Source: Methylovorus glucosotrophus (lineage in GTDB: Bacteria; Pseudomonadota; Gammaproteobacteria; Burkholderiales; Methylophilaceae). Taken from it: a stretch of 64,000 bases of DNA. The translations under genes were made by a program, and so were the position numbers. The stretch spans positions 515,324-579,323 of the forward strand of contig NZ_VMSE01000002.1 in NCBI RefSeq assembly GCF_009858335.1, given 5' to 3'. The notes beneath the pieces were generated by a model. The model did not search any database. It saw only the letters and a program-made list of their open reading frames with translations, and was not told the origin of the DNA. Positions 1 to 9,902 of this stretch are shown here, piece after piece (positions within the stretch are counted from its first letter, which is position 1; the number at the start of each line of letters is the position of its first letter).

Positions 1-2320
1 CGCCCAGTTCCAGTTGGATAAAGAAGGCATAGTTGGCACTGGCCGTTGCGGTGGAGACGCGTTGCAGCACGGTACGCGCCTGCCAGCAGCCTGCGTTGTA
101 TTCAAGCCCCGCCAGACCTTCAATCGGGCGGGTTTCACGCAGGGAGTAGTTCCAGCGGCCCAGGCCATACCAGCCATTGCCCAGCGGCCATTGGCTGGAA
201 AGATTGATCTGTTCGAGGCGATCCTCGGTGTAACGGTAGCCGATATTCAGCACTTTGCCGGGCTCGGGGTTGTAGCGGGCACCGATGTTGGCCTTGGTGG
301 TGCGGCTGCGATCCGTATTGAACTGCCATGCCGTATCCAGGCTCCACTTGTTGAGCAGCTTGGCAGTGAGGGCGGTCACGATATCGGAGGAGTCACCGGT
401 ACGCAGGTTTGCACCGGGAAGACCCACCTTCTGGTCAGCAAAGTAAAAGCGCTGGCCTACGGTGGCGGCAAGCCGCTGCTCACCCGTGCGACTGTCGATC
501 ATGCGTGAGGTGACTGCCAGGGTTATCTGGTTGGCGTTGTTGATGCGGTCATTGCCGTTGAACTGGTTTTCCAGGAACAGGGTGCTCATGCTCAAGTCGG
601 ACTGTGAACTGTCAAACACCGGCAGCATGGACTGATCGCGATACGGAATGTACACATAGTAGAGACGGGGCTCCAGTGTCTGTGTGTACATGTTTTTGAC
701 CACACGTACCTGGCGGTCATAGAACAGTCCGCTGTCTATGCTGGCGATCGGCAATGTGCGGTCGGTGGATTCATAATTGCCGCTGACTGAACCCAGGGTG
801 TAGGCGGAGTTTTCCAGTCCGTAGCTTGTGTAATGCAAACCAATTTTTGGTGTGATATAGCCATATGGCCTGGCCATGGGCAGGCTGACAGATGGGTAGG
901 CGGTAAAGCGATTGCCGGTAACAGAAGTGGTCAGTGTCTCGCCGCTATCGGTAGTACGATTTACTGGACTGCTGGGGTTGCGGTCAAAGCTGACCCATTG
1001 GGAGTACAGGTTGGTGTTGAATGCACCGACATCTTTGTTGCCGGTCAGTGTCAGTTGTGGCAGGCGTTCATATGGGTAAGATACCCCATCCAGTGTCTGG
1101 TACTTTTGCACGAGGCCATTGAAATTCCATGTGTCGTCCGAGTAATTCAAATATGCCTGTTGCGGCAAATTCACGCGGCTGGTTACCGTAATGCGGGTAG
1201 AGAGTTCGGAGAAGTATTTGTCATCCGATACCTTTTCGAACTGGTAACCCGTCGACCAACCATTGGGCAATGTCTGGTCATGCTTGAAGCGCATGTAGTA
1301 ACGCGTATCGCCCGTGCTGGAGTCACTTGGAAGATATTCGACGTTATCAATGCCCGAGTAGGTTTCACCCAGATAGCGGAATTCCCCTTGGTATTGCATG
1401 CCGCGCGTACCCAGATAACGGGTGGCGACGGTGGCGTCCATATTGGGCGCGATGTTCCAGTAAAACGGGGTCAGCAATTCAAAACCGCTACGCGATGTGG
1501 TGCCAAAGGTCGGCGACAATAAACCGGTCTTGCGCTGATTCAGGAAGGAAAAACTGATCCATGGCGTATACAGAATCGGCGTATTCAAGAACTCCACGCG
1601 CGCATTGCGGGCGGTGGCCGTCTTGGTGTAATCATCCAGCTCAAGCTCACTGGCCTTGATGTACCAGTCATCCTTGCCCACTTCGCAAGTGGTGTAGCGT
1701 GCACTGGTCAGGCGCTTTTTATCCTGGCCTTCAAAGAAAATGGCCGAGGCATCACCGCGCGATGCGCCTATTTTCTTCTGGAAGCCTGGCGAACTGCTGG
1801 ATTTGTCGTCTATATTTTGTGAGCTGATCTGCGAGTTGCTGTCCGCTATGATTTCATTCGGGTCGGCAAAGGTTTTTGTGGTGCCCAGGTTGGCAGCGCC
1901 TGCCAGCGGGATCCCGGTGAACTGATTATTGAGCTTGAAGGAGGCGTCGCGCATTTCGCCTATGTTTTCATGCAGCTGCATGCGCAGCTCCGGGCCGGTG
2001 ACGACACCGCCACCAGACTCGATGCGGGCATTGCCCAGCACGTGCAGGGCTTCGTTTTGCTCGTCGTACTCAATCACATCGCCGTATACATCCTGACTTT
2101 GCTGGTGCAGCGAGGCATTGCCGGTGGCTTTCATTTTGCGGCCCAGATTCATCTGCAGCTTGTCGCCTTCAATGACGACTTCACCCGGCTGGCTGTTGAC
2201 GCCCACGGTCTGCAACGGAGCGCTGCCCATTTGCTCGAGTTCGGATGTCTCTGCGGCTTGGACTGAACTGTAGTTGAGGCAAATGAGGGCTACGGCAAAT
2301 GGTAGTCGGCGGATTTTCAC
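1..2320 (-). CDS. lptD: LPS assembly protein LptD (OstA), 3' end cut by window edge
   Basis: Outer-membrane beta-barrel that, with LptE, inserts lipopolysaccharide into the outer leaflet. Reading leftward from a GTG at 2320 gives a signal peptide ([14 protein letters not shown], cleavage near residue 22 before AETSEL), an OstA/LptA-like periplasmic domain at about residues 45-180, the family motif [13 protein letters not shown] with its conserved Cys, and a long barrel. The last readable residues, [11 protein letters not shown], match the usual LptD C-terminus, and a GCW cysteine lies about 30 residues earlier, so only a few codons are missing. The readable part is about 773 codons; E. coli LptD has 784. 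An in-frame ATG at 2380 would add 20 residues ahead of the signal peptide, so GTG 2320 is preferred; neither start has a clear Shine-Dalgarno site. It diverges from amgK. Confidence 0.93.
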   Translation of the reverse strand, partial: MKIRRLPFAVALICLNYSSVQAAETSELEQMGSAPLQTVGVNSQPGEVVIEGDKLQMNLGRKMKATGNASLHQQSQDVYGDVIEYDEQNEALHVLGNARIESGGGVVTGPELRMQLHENIGEMRDASFKLNNQFTGIPLAGAANLGTTKTFADPNEIIADSNSQISSQNIDDKSSSSPGFQKKIGASRGDASAIFFEGQDKKRLTSARYTTCEVGKDDWYIKASELELDDYTKTATARNARVEFLNTPILYTPWISFSFLNQRKTGLLSPTFGTTSRSGFELLTPFYWNIAPNMDATVATRYLGTRGMQYQGEFRYLGETYSGIDNVEYLPSDSSTGDTRYYMRFKHDQTLPNGWSTGYQFEKVSDDKYFSELSTRITVTSRVNLPQQAYLNYSDDTWNFNGLVQKYQTLDGVSYPYERLPQLTLTGNKDVGAFNTNLYSQWVSFDRNPSSPVNRTTDSGETLTTSVTGNRFTAYPSVSLPMARPYGYITPKIGLHYTSYGLENSAYTLGSVSGNYESTDRTLPIASIDSGLFYDRQVRVVKNMYTQTLEPRLYYVYIPYRDQSMLPVFDSSQSDLSMSTLFLENQFNGNDRINNANQITLAVTSRMIDSRTGEQRLAATVGQRFYFADQKVGLPGANLRTGDSSDIVTALTAKLLNKWSLDTAWQFNTDRSRTTKANIGARYNPEPGKVLNIGYRYTEDRLEQINLSSQWPLGNGWYGLGRWNYSLRETRPIEGLAGLEYNAGCWQARTVLQRVSTATASANYAFFIQLELG

Positions 2321-2494
2321 TATGGTTGGGCTACGCAAAAAGTGTGGGTGGGACTTTGTTATAGGGTGATAAAATCGCATAAATTCAATTTTTAGGCAAT
2401 GCATATCTTTGCCGCCGATAGCGTGAAAACCGCGTCGCGCAAGCATTCGCAGGCGTTGCCACAAGTGTTAATTTTGTCAGGAAGTTTTTACCCC

Positions 2495-3484
2495 ATGCGA
2501 TTGACTCAACTGCAGGCGTGGCTGGATCAGGTTCTGAACCATGCCGCTTATCAGCTGACCACGGCCTCGGCCGATGCCAGTTTCCGGCGTTATTTTCGAG
2601 TACATCTGGCGGACCGCACCCTGATTGCGATGGATGCGCCGCCGCCTCAGGAAGATTGCCGGCCATTCGTCGAAGTCGCCAGGCTGCTACTGGAGGCTGA
2701 TCTTCATGTGCCGCAGGTACTGGCGCAAGATCTGGAGCAGGGATTTTTGTTATTAAGTGATCTGGGCGACACGACCTACCTGCAAGTGTTGACGGCAGAC
2801 AATGCCAGTGCCTTGTATCGTGATGCCTGTCAGGCGCTGGTGTCATTGCAGCGCGCCAGTCGCCCTGGCGTTTTGCCTCCATACGATGAAGCCTTGCTCA
2901 TGCGGGAAATGCAGCTGTTCCCGGACTGGTATGTCAAACGGCATCTGAACAGGGAGCTGGATGCAAAACAACAGGCGGTGCTGGACAGCACCTTTGCCGT
3001 CCTTACCCAAAATGCGCTGTCTCAGGGCCAAGTCTATGTGCATCGTGATTACCATGCCCGCAACCTGATGCTCTGCGAGCCTAACCCCGGCGTGCTGGAT
3101 TTTCAGGATGCCGTGTATGGGCCGATTACCTATGATCTGGTCTCTCTGTTCAAGGATGCCTACATCGCCTGGGAAGAAGAGCAGGTGCTGGATTGGACGG
3201 TGCGCTACTGGCAATCGGCACGCGATGCAGGTTTGCCGGTGCCGCAGGATTTTTCCGAGTTTTATCGCGATTTTGAGTTCATGGGCGCGCAGCGTCATAT
3301 CAAGGTGCTGGGGATTTTTGCCCGTCTGAATTACCGCGATGGCAAGGATGGTTATCTCAAGGACATGCCACTGGTGCTGGAATATTTGCGCCGTGTCTGC
3401 GCCCGCTATACCGAGCTGCGCCCGATGTGGCGCCTGCTGGATCAACTGCATGATGTTGCCCCGCAGCAGGGTTTGACCTTCTGA
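2495..3484 (+). CDS. amgK: N-acetylmuramate/N-acetylglucosamine anomeric kinase AmgK
   Basis: Cytoplasmic sugar kinase of the aminoglycoside phosphotransferase fold that phosphorylates the anomeric carbon of recovered N-acetylmuramate and N-acetylglucosamine, feeding UDP-MurNAc synthesis without going through MurA. The catalytic loop HRDYHARNLM lies near residue 184 and is followed by DFQDAVYGP, the metal-binding Asp. The ATG at 2495 is chosen because CAGGAAG at 2479-2485 is a good Shine-Dalgarno site; the frame is open further upstream but that part does not look like the family. The product has 329 aa. The stop overlaps the murU start (TGATG), which is the family's usual partnership and supports this over a generic phosphotransferase call. 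Confidence 0.88.
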   Translation: MRLTQLQAWLDQVLNHAAYQLTTASADASFRRYFRVHLADRTLIAMDAPPPQEDCRPFVEVARLLLEADLHVPQVLAQDLEQGFLLLSDLGDTTYLQVLTADNASALYRDACQALVSLQRASRPGVLPPYDEALLMREMQLFPDWYVKRHLNRELDAKQQAVLDSTFAVLTQNALSQGQVYVHRDYHARNLMLCEPNPGVLDFQDAVYGPITYDLVSLFKDAYIAWEEEQVLDWTVRYWQSARDAGLPVPQDFSEFYRDFEFMGAQRHIKVLGIFARLNYRDGKDGYLKDMPLVLEYLRRVCARYTELRPMWRLLDQLHDVAPQQGLTF

Positions 3485-4170
3485 TGCGCGCGATGATACT
3501 GGCGGCGGGCCGCGGCTCCCGCATGCGGCCGCTGACCGACCATACGCCCAAGCCTTTATTGAAAGCGGGTGGCAAGCCATTGATCGTGCATCACCTCGAG
3601 CATCTGGCCGCCGCGGGCTTTTCCGAGGTGGTCATCAATCATGCCTACCTCGGCGCGCAAATTGAGCAGGCACTGGGGAACGGCAGCGCCTGGGGCCTGT
3701 CGATAGAGTACTCGCGAGAAGCCGAGGCGCTGGAAACAGCGGGCGGCGTAGCCGCGGCCTTGCCTTTGTTGGGCGATGCGCCTTTTCTGGTGATCAGTGG
3801 CGACATTTATGTTGAGGCGGATTACCGGGAGTTGAGCGAAGGTTTGCTGGCCGAAAATGATGCTGCCCTGGCCTGCCTGTGGATGGTGGACAATCCATCC
3901 TGGCACGCGGCCGGGGATTTTGGTCTGGTCGATGGCTTGATTCAGCTGGATGGCAACCCCAAGCTGACCTATGCCAATATCGGGGTTTTTCAGCCTGCTT
4001 TTTTTGCCAGCGTACCCGCGGGGGCAAGCATGCCCATGCTGCCCCTGTTCAAACAGGCGATCGCCAGGCAGCAATTGGCCGGCCGGCATTTTTCGGGTGT
4101 TTGGGACAATATAGGCACGCCTGCCCAGCTGGCGCAGCTGGATGCCTATCTGAATGAGTCACATGCTTAA
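3484..4170 (+). CDS. murU: N-acetylmuramate alpha-1-phosphate uridylyltransferase MurU
   Basis: Nucleotidyltransferase that turns MurNAc-1-phosphate plus UTP into UDP-MurNAc, the step after AmgK in peptidoglycan recycling. The N-terminal signature AGRGSRMRPLTDHTPKPLL (residues about 7-25) is the NTP-transferase nucleotide loop; VISGDIYVE near residue 105 is the metal-binding Asp region. The length of 228 aa is typical for MurU and shorter than GlmU or RmlA-type enzymes. It is translationally coupled to amgK by a one-base TGATG overlap. A mannose-1-phosphate guanylyltransferase-like label is common for this family, but the amgK neighbour makes MurU much the best call. Confidence 0.87.
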   Translation: MRAMILAAGRGSRMRPLTDHTPKPLLKAGGKPLIVHHLEHLAAAGFSEVVINHAYLGAQIEQALGNGSAWGLSIEYSREAEALETAGGVAAALPLLGDAPFLVISGDIYVEADYRELSEGLLAENDAALACLWMVDNPSWHAAGDFGLVDGLIQLDGNPKLTYANIGVFQPAFFASVPAGASMPMLPLFKQAIARQQLAGRHFSGVWDNIGTPAQLAQLDAYLNESHA

Positions 4171-4179
4171 GGTCATGCC

Positions 4180-5484
4180 ATGCTAGATATACCGCATTTG
4201 CAATCCCGCCGTGCCACCCTTGCCAGCCGCATGGGGCAGGGTGTCGCCATCATCCCTACCGCCGCAGAGGCCCTGCGCAATCGGGATACCCATTATCCCT
4301 ATCGCTATGACAGCTACTTTTACTACCTGACGGGCTTTACCGAGCCCGAAGCCGTGATCGTGGTGATTGCCGGGGATACCCCCAAAAGCATCCTGTTCTG
4401 CCGCAACAAGGATATGGAACGCGAAATCTGGGATGGCTTTCGCCATGGTCCCGCCGGTGCGTTGGCCGAGTTCGGCGTCGACGAAGCCTACTCCATCAGC
4501 GAACTGGATACCCGCATCCCGGCCTTGCTCGCCAATCAGCCCGAACTTTACTTCAGCCTGGGCGCCGATGCGGCCTGGGATCAGCGCGTGACGGGGTGGA
4601 TCAATCAATTGCGCAGTCAGGGCCGGGCGGGGGTCAGCGCGCCTGCTGCGATTCGCGATGTGAGAGCCTTGCTGGACGAGATGCGGCTTATCAAGTCGCC
4701 GCAGGAGCTTGCCACCATGCGCCGTGCGGCCGTTATTTCGGCTGAAGCACATGCGCGTGCCATGCAGGTCACCAGGCCCGGCAAGCATGAATACGAAATT
4801 GAAGCCGAGTTGCTGCATACCTTTTATCACCATGGCAGCCAGTATCCAGCATATACCTCCATCGTGGCCGGCGGCGCGAATGCCTGCGTGCTGCATTACA
4901 TCGCCAACAATGCGCCGCTCAACGATGGCGATCTGTTGCTGATCGACGCGGGCTGCGAACTGGATGGTTATGCTTCGGACATTACGCGGACTTTTCCCGT
5001 CAATGGCCGATTCAGTGGGGCGCAAAAGGATGTTTATGAGCTCGTGCTGGCGGCGCAATACGCCGCCATCGCCCAGGTCAACCCGCAATCGCACTGGAAC
5101 GCCCCGCATGAAGCCGCACTCAAGGTGTTGGCGCAAGGCTTTATTGATCTGGGCCTGTGTCGTGGCACAGTGGATGCGGTGCTTGAGTCGGGCGATTATC
5201 GCCAGTTTTACATGCATCGCACTGGCCACTGGTTAGGCCTGGATGTACATGATGCAGGTGAGTACAAGCTGGACGGCGAATGGCGCACATTGCAGCCAGG
5301 CATGGTGCTGACGGTGGAGCCGGGTTGTTACATTCGACCTGCCGACGGTGTGCCGGAAGCGTTCTGGAATATCGGCATCCGTATTGAAGATGATGCGCTG
5401 GTGACTGCCGAGGGTTGCGACATCATTACCGAATCGGCACCTAAAACCGTCGCCGCGATTGAAGAGTTGATGAGGGCAGCATGA
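4180..5484 (+). CDS. pepP: Xaa-Pro aminopeptidase PepP
   Basis: Cytoplasmic dimetal aminopeptidase removing an N-terminal residue that precedes proline. The N-terminal creatinase-like domain (about 1-165) includes YRYDSYFYYLTGF; the C-terminal pita-bread domain carries the five metal ligands in order: two Asp in LLIDAGCELDGYASDITRTF, His in HRTGHWLGLDVHD, Glu in VLTVEPGCYI and Glu in GIRIEDDALVT. At 434 aa it matches E. coli PepP. Its ATGA stop/start overlap with the next monooxygenase gene is the same pepP-ubiH coupling found in many proteobacteria, which supports the ubiH call downstream. Confidence 0.94.
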   Translation: MLDIPHLQSRRATLASRMGQGVAIIPTAAEALRNRDTHYPYRYDSYFYYLTGFTEPEAVIVVIAGDTPKSILFCRNKDMEREIWDGFRHGPAGALAEFGVDEAYSISELDTRIPALLANQPELYFSLGADAAWDQRVTGWINQLRSQGRAGVSAPAAIRDVRALLDEMRLIKSPQELATMRRAAVISAEAHARAMQVTRPGKHEYEIEAELLHTFYHHGSQYPAYTSIVAGGANACVLHYIANNAPLNDGDLLLIDAGCELDGYASDITRTFPVNGRFSGAQKDVYELVLAAQYAAIAQVNPQSHWNAPHEAALKVLAQGFIDLGLCRGTVDAVLESGDYRQFYMHRTGHWLGLDVHDAGEYKLDGEWRTLQPGMVLTVEPGCYIRPADGVPEAFWNIGIRIEDDALVTAEGCDIITESAPKTVAAIEELMRAA

Positions 5485-6653
5485 GTGATCAGGCCGATAT
5501 CATTATCGTAGGTGGCGGTCCGGTCGGCGCTACTCTGGCACTCACGCTGCGCAAGCAGGGCCTGCGTGCCACCTTGCTGGAAGCCCGTGCGCCCGGTGCA
5601 GCACATGCGGATCAGCGCGCGCTTGCTTTGTCTTATGGTACGCGCGTCATTCTGGAAAAGCTCGGTCTATGGAGCCAGCTTGCAGAGCAGGCGACCGCCA
5701 TCAACACCATTCATATTTCACAACGTGGCAGCCTGGGCCGCTCGCGCTTGCGGGCGGAAGAGCACGGCCAATCGGCGCTGGGTTATGTGCTCTCCTATGG
5801 CAATCTGAGCCGTGTGCTTGATCGCGCATTACAGCAGGATAACGAGACCGATATCCGCCATGAAGCCGAGGTGCTGACGATTACGCCTTCAGCCGAACAT
5901 GGTGAAGTGAGTTACCGGCAGCATGGCGTGACACATACCCTGACCGGCAAGCTGGTAGTCCTGGCCGATGGTGGCCGCAGCCTGGGCGATATTCCGGGGC
6001 TGAAGCGCGAAACCAAGCACTATGGACATGATGCCCTGGTTACCAAGGTCCGCGCCGAGCTGGCCCACGACAATATTGCCTATGAGCGATTCACCCCGGA
6101 TGGCCCGGTCGCCCTGTTGCCCAATGGGCCGCGTGACTTTTCGCTGGTATGGACTGGACAGGCAGATGCCATCCACGGTTTGCTGGAACTGCCGGACGAG
6201 GTCTTCCTGCAGCAGTTGCATCAGCACTTTGGTGATCGCGTTGGGCGTTTTTTGCAGGTGGAAAAGCGCATGAGCTTTCCGCTCAAGCTGTCCTATCTTG
6301 ATCCCGTAACTGCGCCCCATCTGGTGGTGATCGGCAATGCCGCCCAGACCATGCATCCGGTGGCCGGGCAAGGTTTCAATGTGGGGCTGCGCGATGCCTG
6401 GGAGCTGGCCAGGAAAATTGCCGAAACGCCTGCCGCCGCATGGGGAAGCCCGGATATGTTCAAGGCTTACAGTGCCAGCCGTAAAACCGATACCAAGCGC
6501 GGTTTGCTGTTTACCGATTTCCTCGTCAACCTGTTTTCCAATGACATTGTCGGACTCAATCGCATGCGGGGTGTAGGCCTGGGTTTGCTGGATGTGGTGC
6601 CTTTTGTTAAACACAGATTGGTGCGCAAGATGAGTTTTGGGAGCCGTGGATGA
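5481..6653 (+). CDS. ubiH: 2-octaprenyl-6-methoxyphenol hydroxylase UbiH
   Basis: FAD-dependent ring hydroxylase of ubiquinone biosynthesis. It shows the Rossmann motif IIIVGGGPVGATLAL at residues about 5-19, the ATG/DQRALALSYG segment near residue 50, and the second FAD motif GNAAQTMHPVAGQGFNVGLRD near residue 285 (usually G(D/N)AAH; here the His is Gln). Length 390 aa. It starts inside the pepP stop (ATGA) and its own stop overlaps the next gene by four bases, so pepP and the two monooxygenases read as one operon. UbiH versus another ring position cannot be proved from sequence alone; the pepP linkage favours UbiH. Confidence 0.85.
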   Translation: MSDQADIIIVGGGPVGATLALTLRKQGLRATLLEARAPGAAHADQRALALSYGTRVILEKLGLWSQLAEQATAINTIHISQRGSLGRSRLRAEEHGQSALGYVLSYGNLSRVLDRALQQDNETDIRHEAEVLTITPSAEHGEVSYRQHGVTHTLTGKLVVLADGGRSLGDIPGLKRETKHYGHDALVTKVRAELAHDNIAYERFTPDGPVALLPNGPRDFSLVWTGQADAIHGLLELPDEVFLQQLHQHFGDRVGRFLQVEKRMSFPLKLSYLDPVTAPHLVVIGNAAQTMHPVAGQGFNVGLRDAWELARKIAETPAAAWGSPDMFKAYSASRKTDTKRGLLFTDFLVNLFSNDIVGLNRMRGVGLGLLDVVPFVKHRLVRKMSFGSRG

Positions 6654-7810
6654 GTACCCGCGCTGAGATGGTAGTGGTAGGTGGCGGCCTGGTGGGGTTG
6701 GCAACGGCGCTGGCGGCCACGCCCCAGGGCATGCATGCTATTTTGCTGGATCGTGCAGCACGCTCTTCCGAGGAACTCACGCATGACTGGGATAGCCGGA
6801 TTTATGCCATCACCCCGGGCAATGCCGAGTGGCTGGCAGCGCTGGGTGTCTGGTCGCGTATCCCCGCGGAGCGAATTTGCCCGATCGATCGCATGATGGT
6901 CTGGGGCGATAGCGCCCAAGACCAGTTGCATTTTGACGCCGAAGACATAGGCGCCTCCCAACTGGGGTTTATTGTTGAAAACATGGCCTTGCAGCAGGCG
7001 CTACTGCAAGCTCTGGACGAGGCTGGCGTTGATCTGCGATTTGGTACTGCGTGTGCGGGTGCCTCTTTCAGTGACAAAGCCGCTACGCTGACGCTGGAAA
7101 GTGGTGAGAAAATTAGTGCCGACCTGCTGGTGGCAGCCGATGGCGGGGCCTCCTGGGTACGGCAGCAGGCCGGCATCAGCAGCGATAAACATGTGTATGC
7201 CCAGCAAGGGTTGGTGGCGAATTTCGAAACGGCATTGCCACACGGCAATATCGCGCGGCAATGGCTGAATAAGGATGGAATCCTGGCCTGGTTGCCATTG
7301 CCGGGGAACCGCATTTCGATTGTCTGGTCCACGGAGGGGGCAAAAGAATTACTTGCCATGGATGCCGCGGCGCTGGAGGCACGTGTGGCTGAGGCTGGGC
7401 AGCATGCCTTGGGCGCTTTGCGCCTGATTACGCCAGCTGCTGCGTTTCCTCTGGTCAAACAGACATCGCATGTGCTGGTGAAGCCCCATCTGGCGCTGGT
7501 GGGCGATGCCGCGCATCAGGTGCATCCGCTGGCTGGGCAAGGAGTGAATCTGGGCTTTCGCGATGTGGTTAGCCTGATGCAGAGTCTGACCCGGCGACAC
7601 GCCCTGCAAAGCTGGGGCGATATTCAGCTTTTGCGTCATTACGAGCGGTCGCGCAAGACGGATATGGTATCGTTGCAGGGATTGACGCATGGCTTGCAAC
7701 TGCTTTTTGCCAGTGAGCATCCGGTGCTACGGCGTTTGCGTAATCATGGCATGCGGCTGGTAGATGCTTCCGCATTGAAAAAACCGCTGATACAGCACGC
7801 TATTATTTAA
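6650..7810 (+). CDS. UbiH/UbiF/UbiI-family FAD monooxygenase
   Basis: Second flavin-dependent ubiquinone hydroxylase directly after ubiH, overlapping it by four bases. FAD motifs are MVVVGGGLVGLATAL at the N-terminus, DSRIYAITPGN near residue 47 and LVGDAAHQVHPLAGQGVNLGFRD near residue 282, the last being the full family signature. Length 386 aa. It probably hydroxylates a different ring carbon (C5 or C6) from the upstream enzyme, as UbiI or UbiF/Coq7-type steps do, but which position is not decidable here, so no symbol is given. About 22 bases separate it from dsbC. Confidence 0.85.
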   Translation: MSTRAEMVVVGGGLVGLATALAATPQGMHAILLDRAARSSEELTHDWDSRIYAITPGNAEWLAALGVWSRIPAERICPIDRMMVWGDSAQDQLHFDAEDIGASQLGFIVENMALQQALLQALDEAGVDLRFGTACAGASFSDKAATLTLESGEKISADLLVAADGGASWVRQQAGISSDKHVYAQQGLVANFETALPHGNIARQWLNKDGILAWLPLPGNRISIVWSTEGAKELLAMDAAALEARVAEAGQHALGALRLITPAAAFPLVKQTSHVLVKPHLALVGDAAHQVHPLAGQGVNLGFRDVVSLMQSLTRRHALQSWGDIQLLRHYERSRKTDMVSLQGLTHGLQLLFASEHPVLRRLRNHGMRLVDASALKKPLIQHAII

Positions 7811-7832
7811 GCAGTTTGATTAAGGAAATTTC

Positions 7833-8555
7833 ATGATTAAGAAGTTGATGGGAATGATGCTGGTTGCGGCGTTCAGCCTGAATGTCCACGCCGATGAAGC
7901 CAGCCTGCGCAAGGCGATTGAAGCGACGTATCCCAAAGTGCGGGTTGAAAGCATTACCAAAACCAGCTATGCCGGCTTGTATGAAGTATTTCTGGATGGT
8001 CAGATTATCTATACCGACGACAAATTCAGCTTTCTGATTGCGGATGGCCGTCTTATCGAGCCCAAGTCCAAGCGTGATGTGACTGGCGAGCGTCTGGATG
8101 AACTGACCAAGGTGGACTTTTCTTCCTTGCCGCTGGATCAGGCCATCAAGGTCGTCAAGGGCAATGGCAGCCGCAAGCTGGTCGTGTTTTCTGACCCCGA
8201 CTGCCCTTATTGCAAACGGCTTGAGCAAAAGGAGCTGGTGAACATCAACGATGTCACGATCTACACCTTCCTTTTCCCGCTGGAACAACTGCATCCTGAT
8301 GCGGTAAACAAATCCAAGGCGATCTGGTGCGCTGCTGATCGCGCCAAGGCCTGGCAGGATTGGGTACTGAATGGTCAGCTGGCCAAAGCCGGTAACTGCG
8401 ATACTTCTGCGATTGATAAATCGGCCGAGCTTGGTCGCAAACTGGGCGTGGTGAGCACCCCCACCCTGATTTTTGCCGATGGCAAACGCATGCTGGGTGC
8501 GTATCCTGCGAAGGATATTGAAAAAGCCATGAGTACCACGCCAGCCAAGAAATAA
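7833..8555 (+). CDS. dsbC: Thiol:disulfide interchange protein DsbC
   Basis: Periplasmic disulfide isomerase. The signal peptide is MIKKLMGMMLVAAFSLNVHA, cleaved before DEASLR; then comes a DsbC dimerisation domain (about 22-85) and a thioredoxin domain with the active site CPYC at residues 124-127 in FSDPDCPYCKRLEQ. The cis-proline loop is VVSTPTLIFADG near residue 210, and two more Cys (WCAADR, GNCDTS) match the structural disulfide of DsbC. Length 240 aa. AAGGAAA upstream is a good ribosome-binding site. LptD biogenesis needs disulfides isomerised by DsbC, so its closeness to lptD is suggestive but not proof of a link. Confidence 0.93.
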   Translation: MIKKLMGMMLVAAFSLNVHADEASLRKAIEATYPKVRVESITKTSYAGLYEVFLDGQIIYTDDKFSFLIADGRLIEPKSKRDVTGERLDELTKVDFSSLPLDQAIKVVKGNGSRKLVVFSDPDCPYCKRLEQKELVNINDVTIYTFLFPLEQLHPDAVNKSKAIWCAADRAKAWQDWVLNGQLAKAGNCDTSAIDKSAELGRKLGVVSTPTLIFADGKRMLGAYPAKDIEKAMSTTPAKK

Positions 8556-8574
8556 CAGTCACTGTTTTCGGGCT

Positions 8575-8608
8575 GTAAAAAAAGAGGCGGTAATCCGCCT
8601 CTTTTTTT
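8575..8608. terminator. Bidirectional rho-independent terminator, dsbC/pilC
   Basis: A perfect ten-base stem (AAAGAGGCGG at 8581-8590, CCGCCTCTTT at 8595-8604) with loop TAAT is followed by a T run to 8608 and preceded by an A run. It can end dsbC transcripts rightward and pilC transcripts leftward. A second hairpin without a T run (CCCGCTG/CAGCGGG, about 8619-8638) lies between it and the pilC stop. Confidence 0.85.
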
Positions 8609-8658
8609 GTGTCCGCAACCCGCTGAAAAGCCAGCGGGCTAATCTGTTGCAACGCGCC

Positions 8659-9870
8659 TTAAACCACTTGCCCCATCTTGAAGATAGGCAGGTACATGGC
8701 GATGACCAGCCCCCCGATCAGCGTGCCCAGCACGACCATGATGATAGGCTCCATCAGGCTGGACAAGGCTTCTACGGCATCATCCACTTCTGCTTCGTAG
8801 AAATCGGCGACCTTGGACAGCATCGAGTCAAGCGCACCCGATTCCTCACCAATGGCGACCATTTGCAATACCATATTCGGGAAAACTTCTACATTCTGCA
8901 TGGCCACGGTGAGGCTGGTACCCGTGCTGATCTCGCTTTGAATCTGCTTGGTTGCCTCATAGTAAACGCGATTGCCCGATGCGCCGGCAACGGAGTCCAG
9001 TGCTTCCACCAGTGGCACGCCGGCGGCAAACATGGTGGAGAGGGTGCGGGCAAAGCGGGCGATGGTGGCCTTGCGTATCAACTCTCCAAATACCGGAATT
9101 TTAAGAACAAGCCGGTCCATGGTCGCTTGCATCTTGATCGAGCGCTTCCATGAGTAGAAGAAAAACCACACGCCGCCACCAATGGCCCCAAAAATTGCCC
9201 ACCAGTATTCGACGAAAAAGTCGGAAATCGCCATGACCAGCAAGGTGGGCGCTGGCAAGTCTGCACCAAAGCTGGTGAACAACTCCTTGAATGCCGGAAT
9301 CACGAAAATCATGATGACGGCAGTGATGATAAAGGCGACGACAACGATGGAGACGGGGTAAAACAGCGCCGATTTGATCTTGCTTTTGATCGCGAGGATT
9401 TTTTCTTTGTAGGTCGCCAGGCGCTCCAGTAGCGAATCCAGAATACCGGCTTGCTCACCCGCGCCTACGAGGTTGCAATAAAGGGCATCAAAGTAAAGCG
9501 GGTATTTTCGGAACGCCTGGCTGAGACTGCTGCCAGTTTCCACGTCGGATTTGATATCGCCCAGCAGTTTGGAAACCGCGGGATTGTTATGCCCTTTGCC
9601 GACAATCTCAAATGCCTGTAGCAGCGGCACGCCGGCTTTCATCATGGTGGCCAGTTGACGCGTAAATAGCGTGACATCCTTTTCCTTGACCTTGCCGCCA
9701 GACTTGAGGCCGCTCTGTTTTTTGATCTTGGTAACGGTAATGCCCTGGCGACGCAAGGTGGCATTGACGAAGGCTTCGCCACTGGCTTTGACTTCGCCTT
9801 TGATTTTTTTGCCTTTTTTGTCCGTGCCTTCCCAGGCGTAGATCACTTCCTTGCTAGCTTGTGCGGCCAT
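8659..9870 (-). CDS. pilC: Type IV pilus inner-membrane platform protein PilC
   Basis: Polytopic inner-membrane protein of the type IV pilus machine that couples the PilB and PilT motors to pilus assembly. It has two tandem T2SSF domains (about 70-193 and 273-395), each ending in hydrophobic segments: ALFYPVSIVVVAFIITAVIM near 170, a tryptophan-rich pair near 225-248 and a C-terminal helix near 370-398. The N-terminus KEVIYAWEGTDKKGKKIKGE and the IGEESGALDSMLSKVADFYE stretch are typical of PilC rather than GspF. Length 403 aa. It lies 32 bases downstream of pilB on the same strand; pilD, which often follows, is not here. Confidence 0.94.
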   Translation of the reverse strand: MAAQASKEVIYAWEGTDKKGKKIKGEVKASGEAFVNATLRRQGITVTKIKKQSGLKSGGKVKEKDVTLFTRQLATMMKAGVPLLQAFEIVGKGHNNPAVSKLLGDIKSDVETGSSLSQAFRKYPLYFDALYCNLVGAGEQAGILDSLLERLATYKEKILAIKSKIKSALFYPVSIVVVAFIITAVIMIFVIPAFKELFTSFGADLPAPTLLVMAISDFFVEYWWAIFGAIGGGVWFFFYSWKRSIKMQATMDRLVLKIPVFGELIRKATIARFARTLSTMFAAGVPLVEALDSVAGASGNRVYYEATKQIQSEISTGTSLTVAMQNVEVFPNMVLQMVAIGEESGALDSMLSKVADFYEAEVDDAVEALSSLMEPIIMVVLGTLIGGLVIAMYLPIFKMGQVV

Positions 9871-9902
9871 AATTACCCCTGAGTGATGCTATGGTTGGCG
9901 GA

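Noticed and set aside
833..1522. 229-codon rightward open frame inside lptD
   Set aside because: The leftward frame is a continuous LptD barrel; the opposite frame is low-complexity with respect to families.
4183..5229. 348-codon leftward open frame antisense to pepP
   Set aside because: pepP carries all metal ligands in the rightward frame; the antisense frame matches no family and follows the codon bias of pepP.
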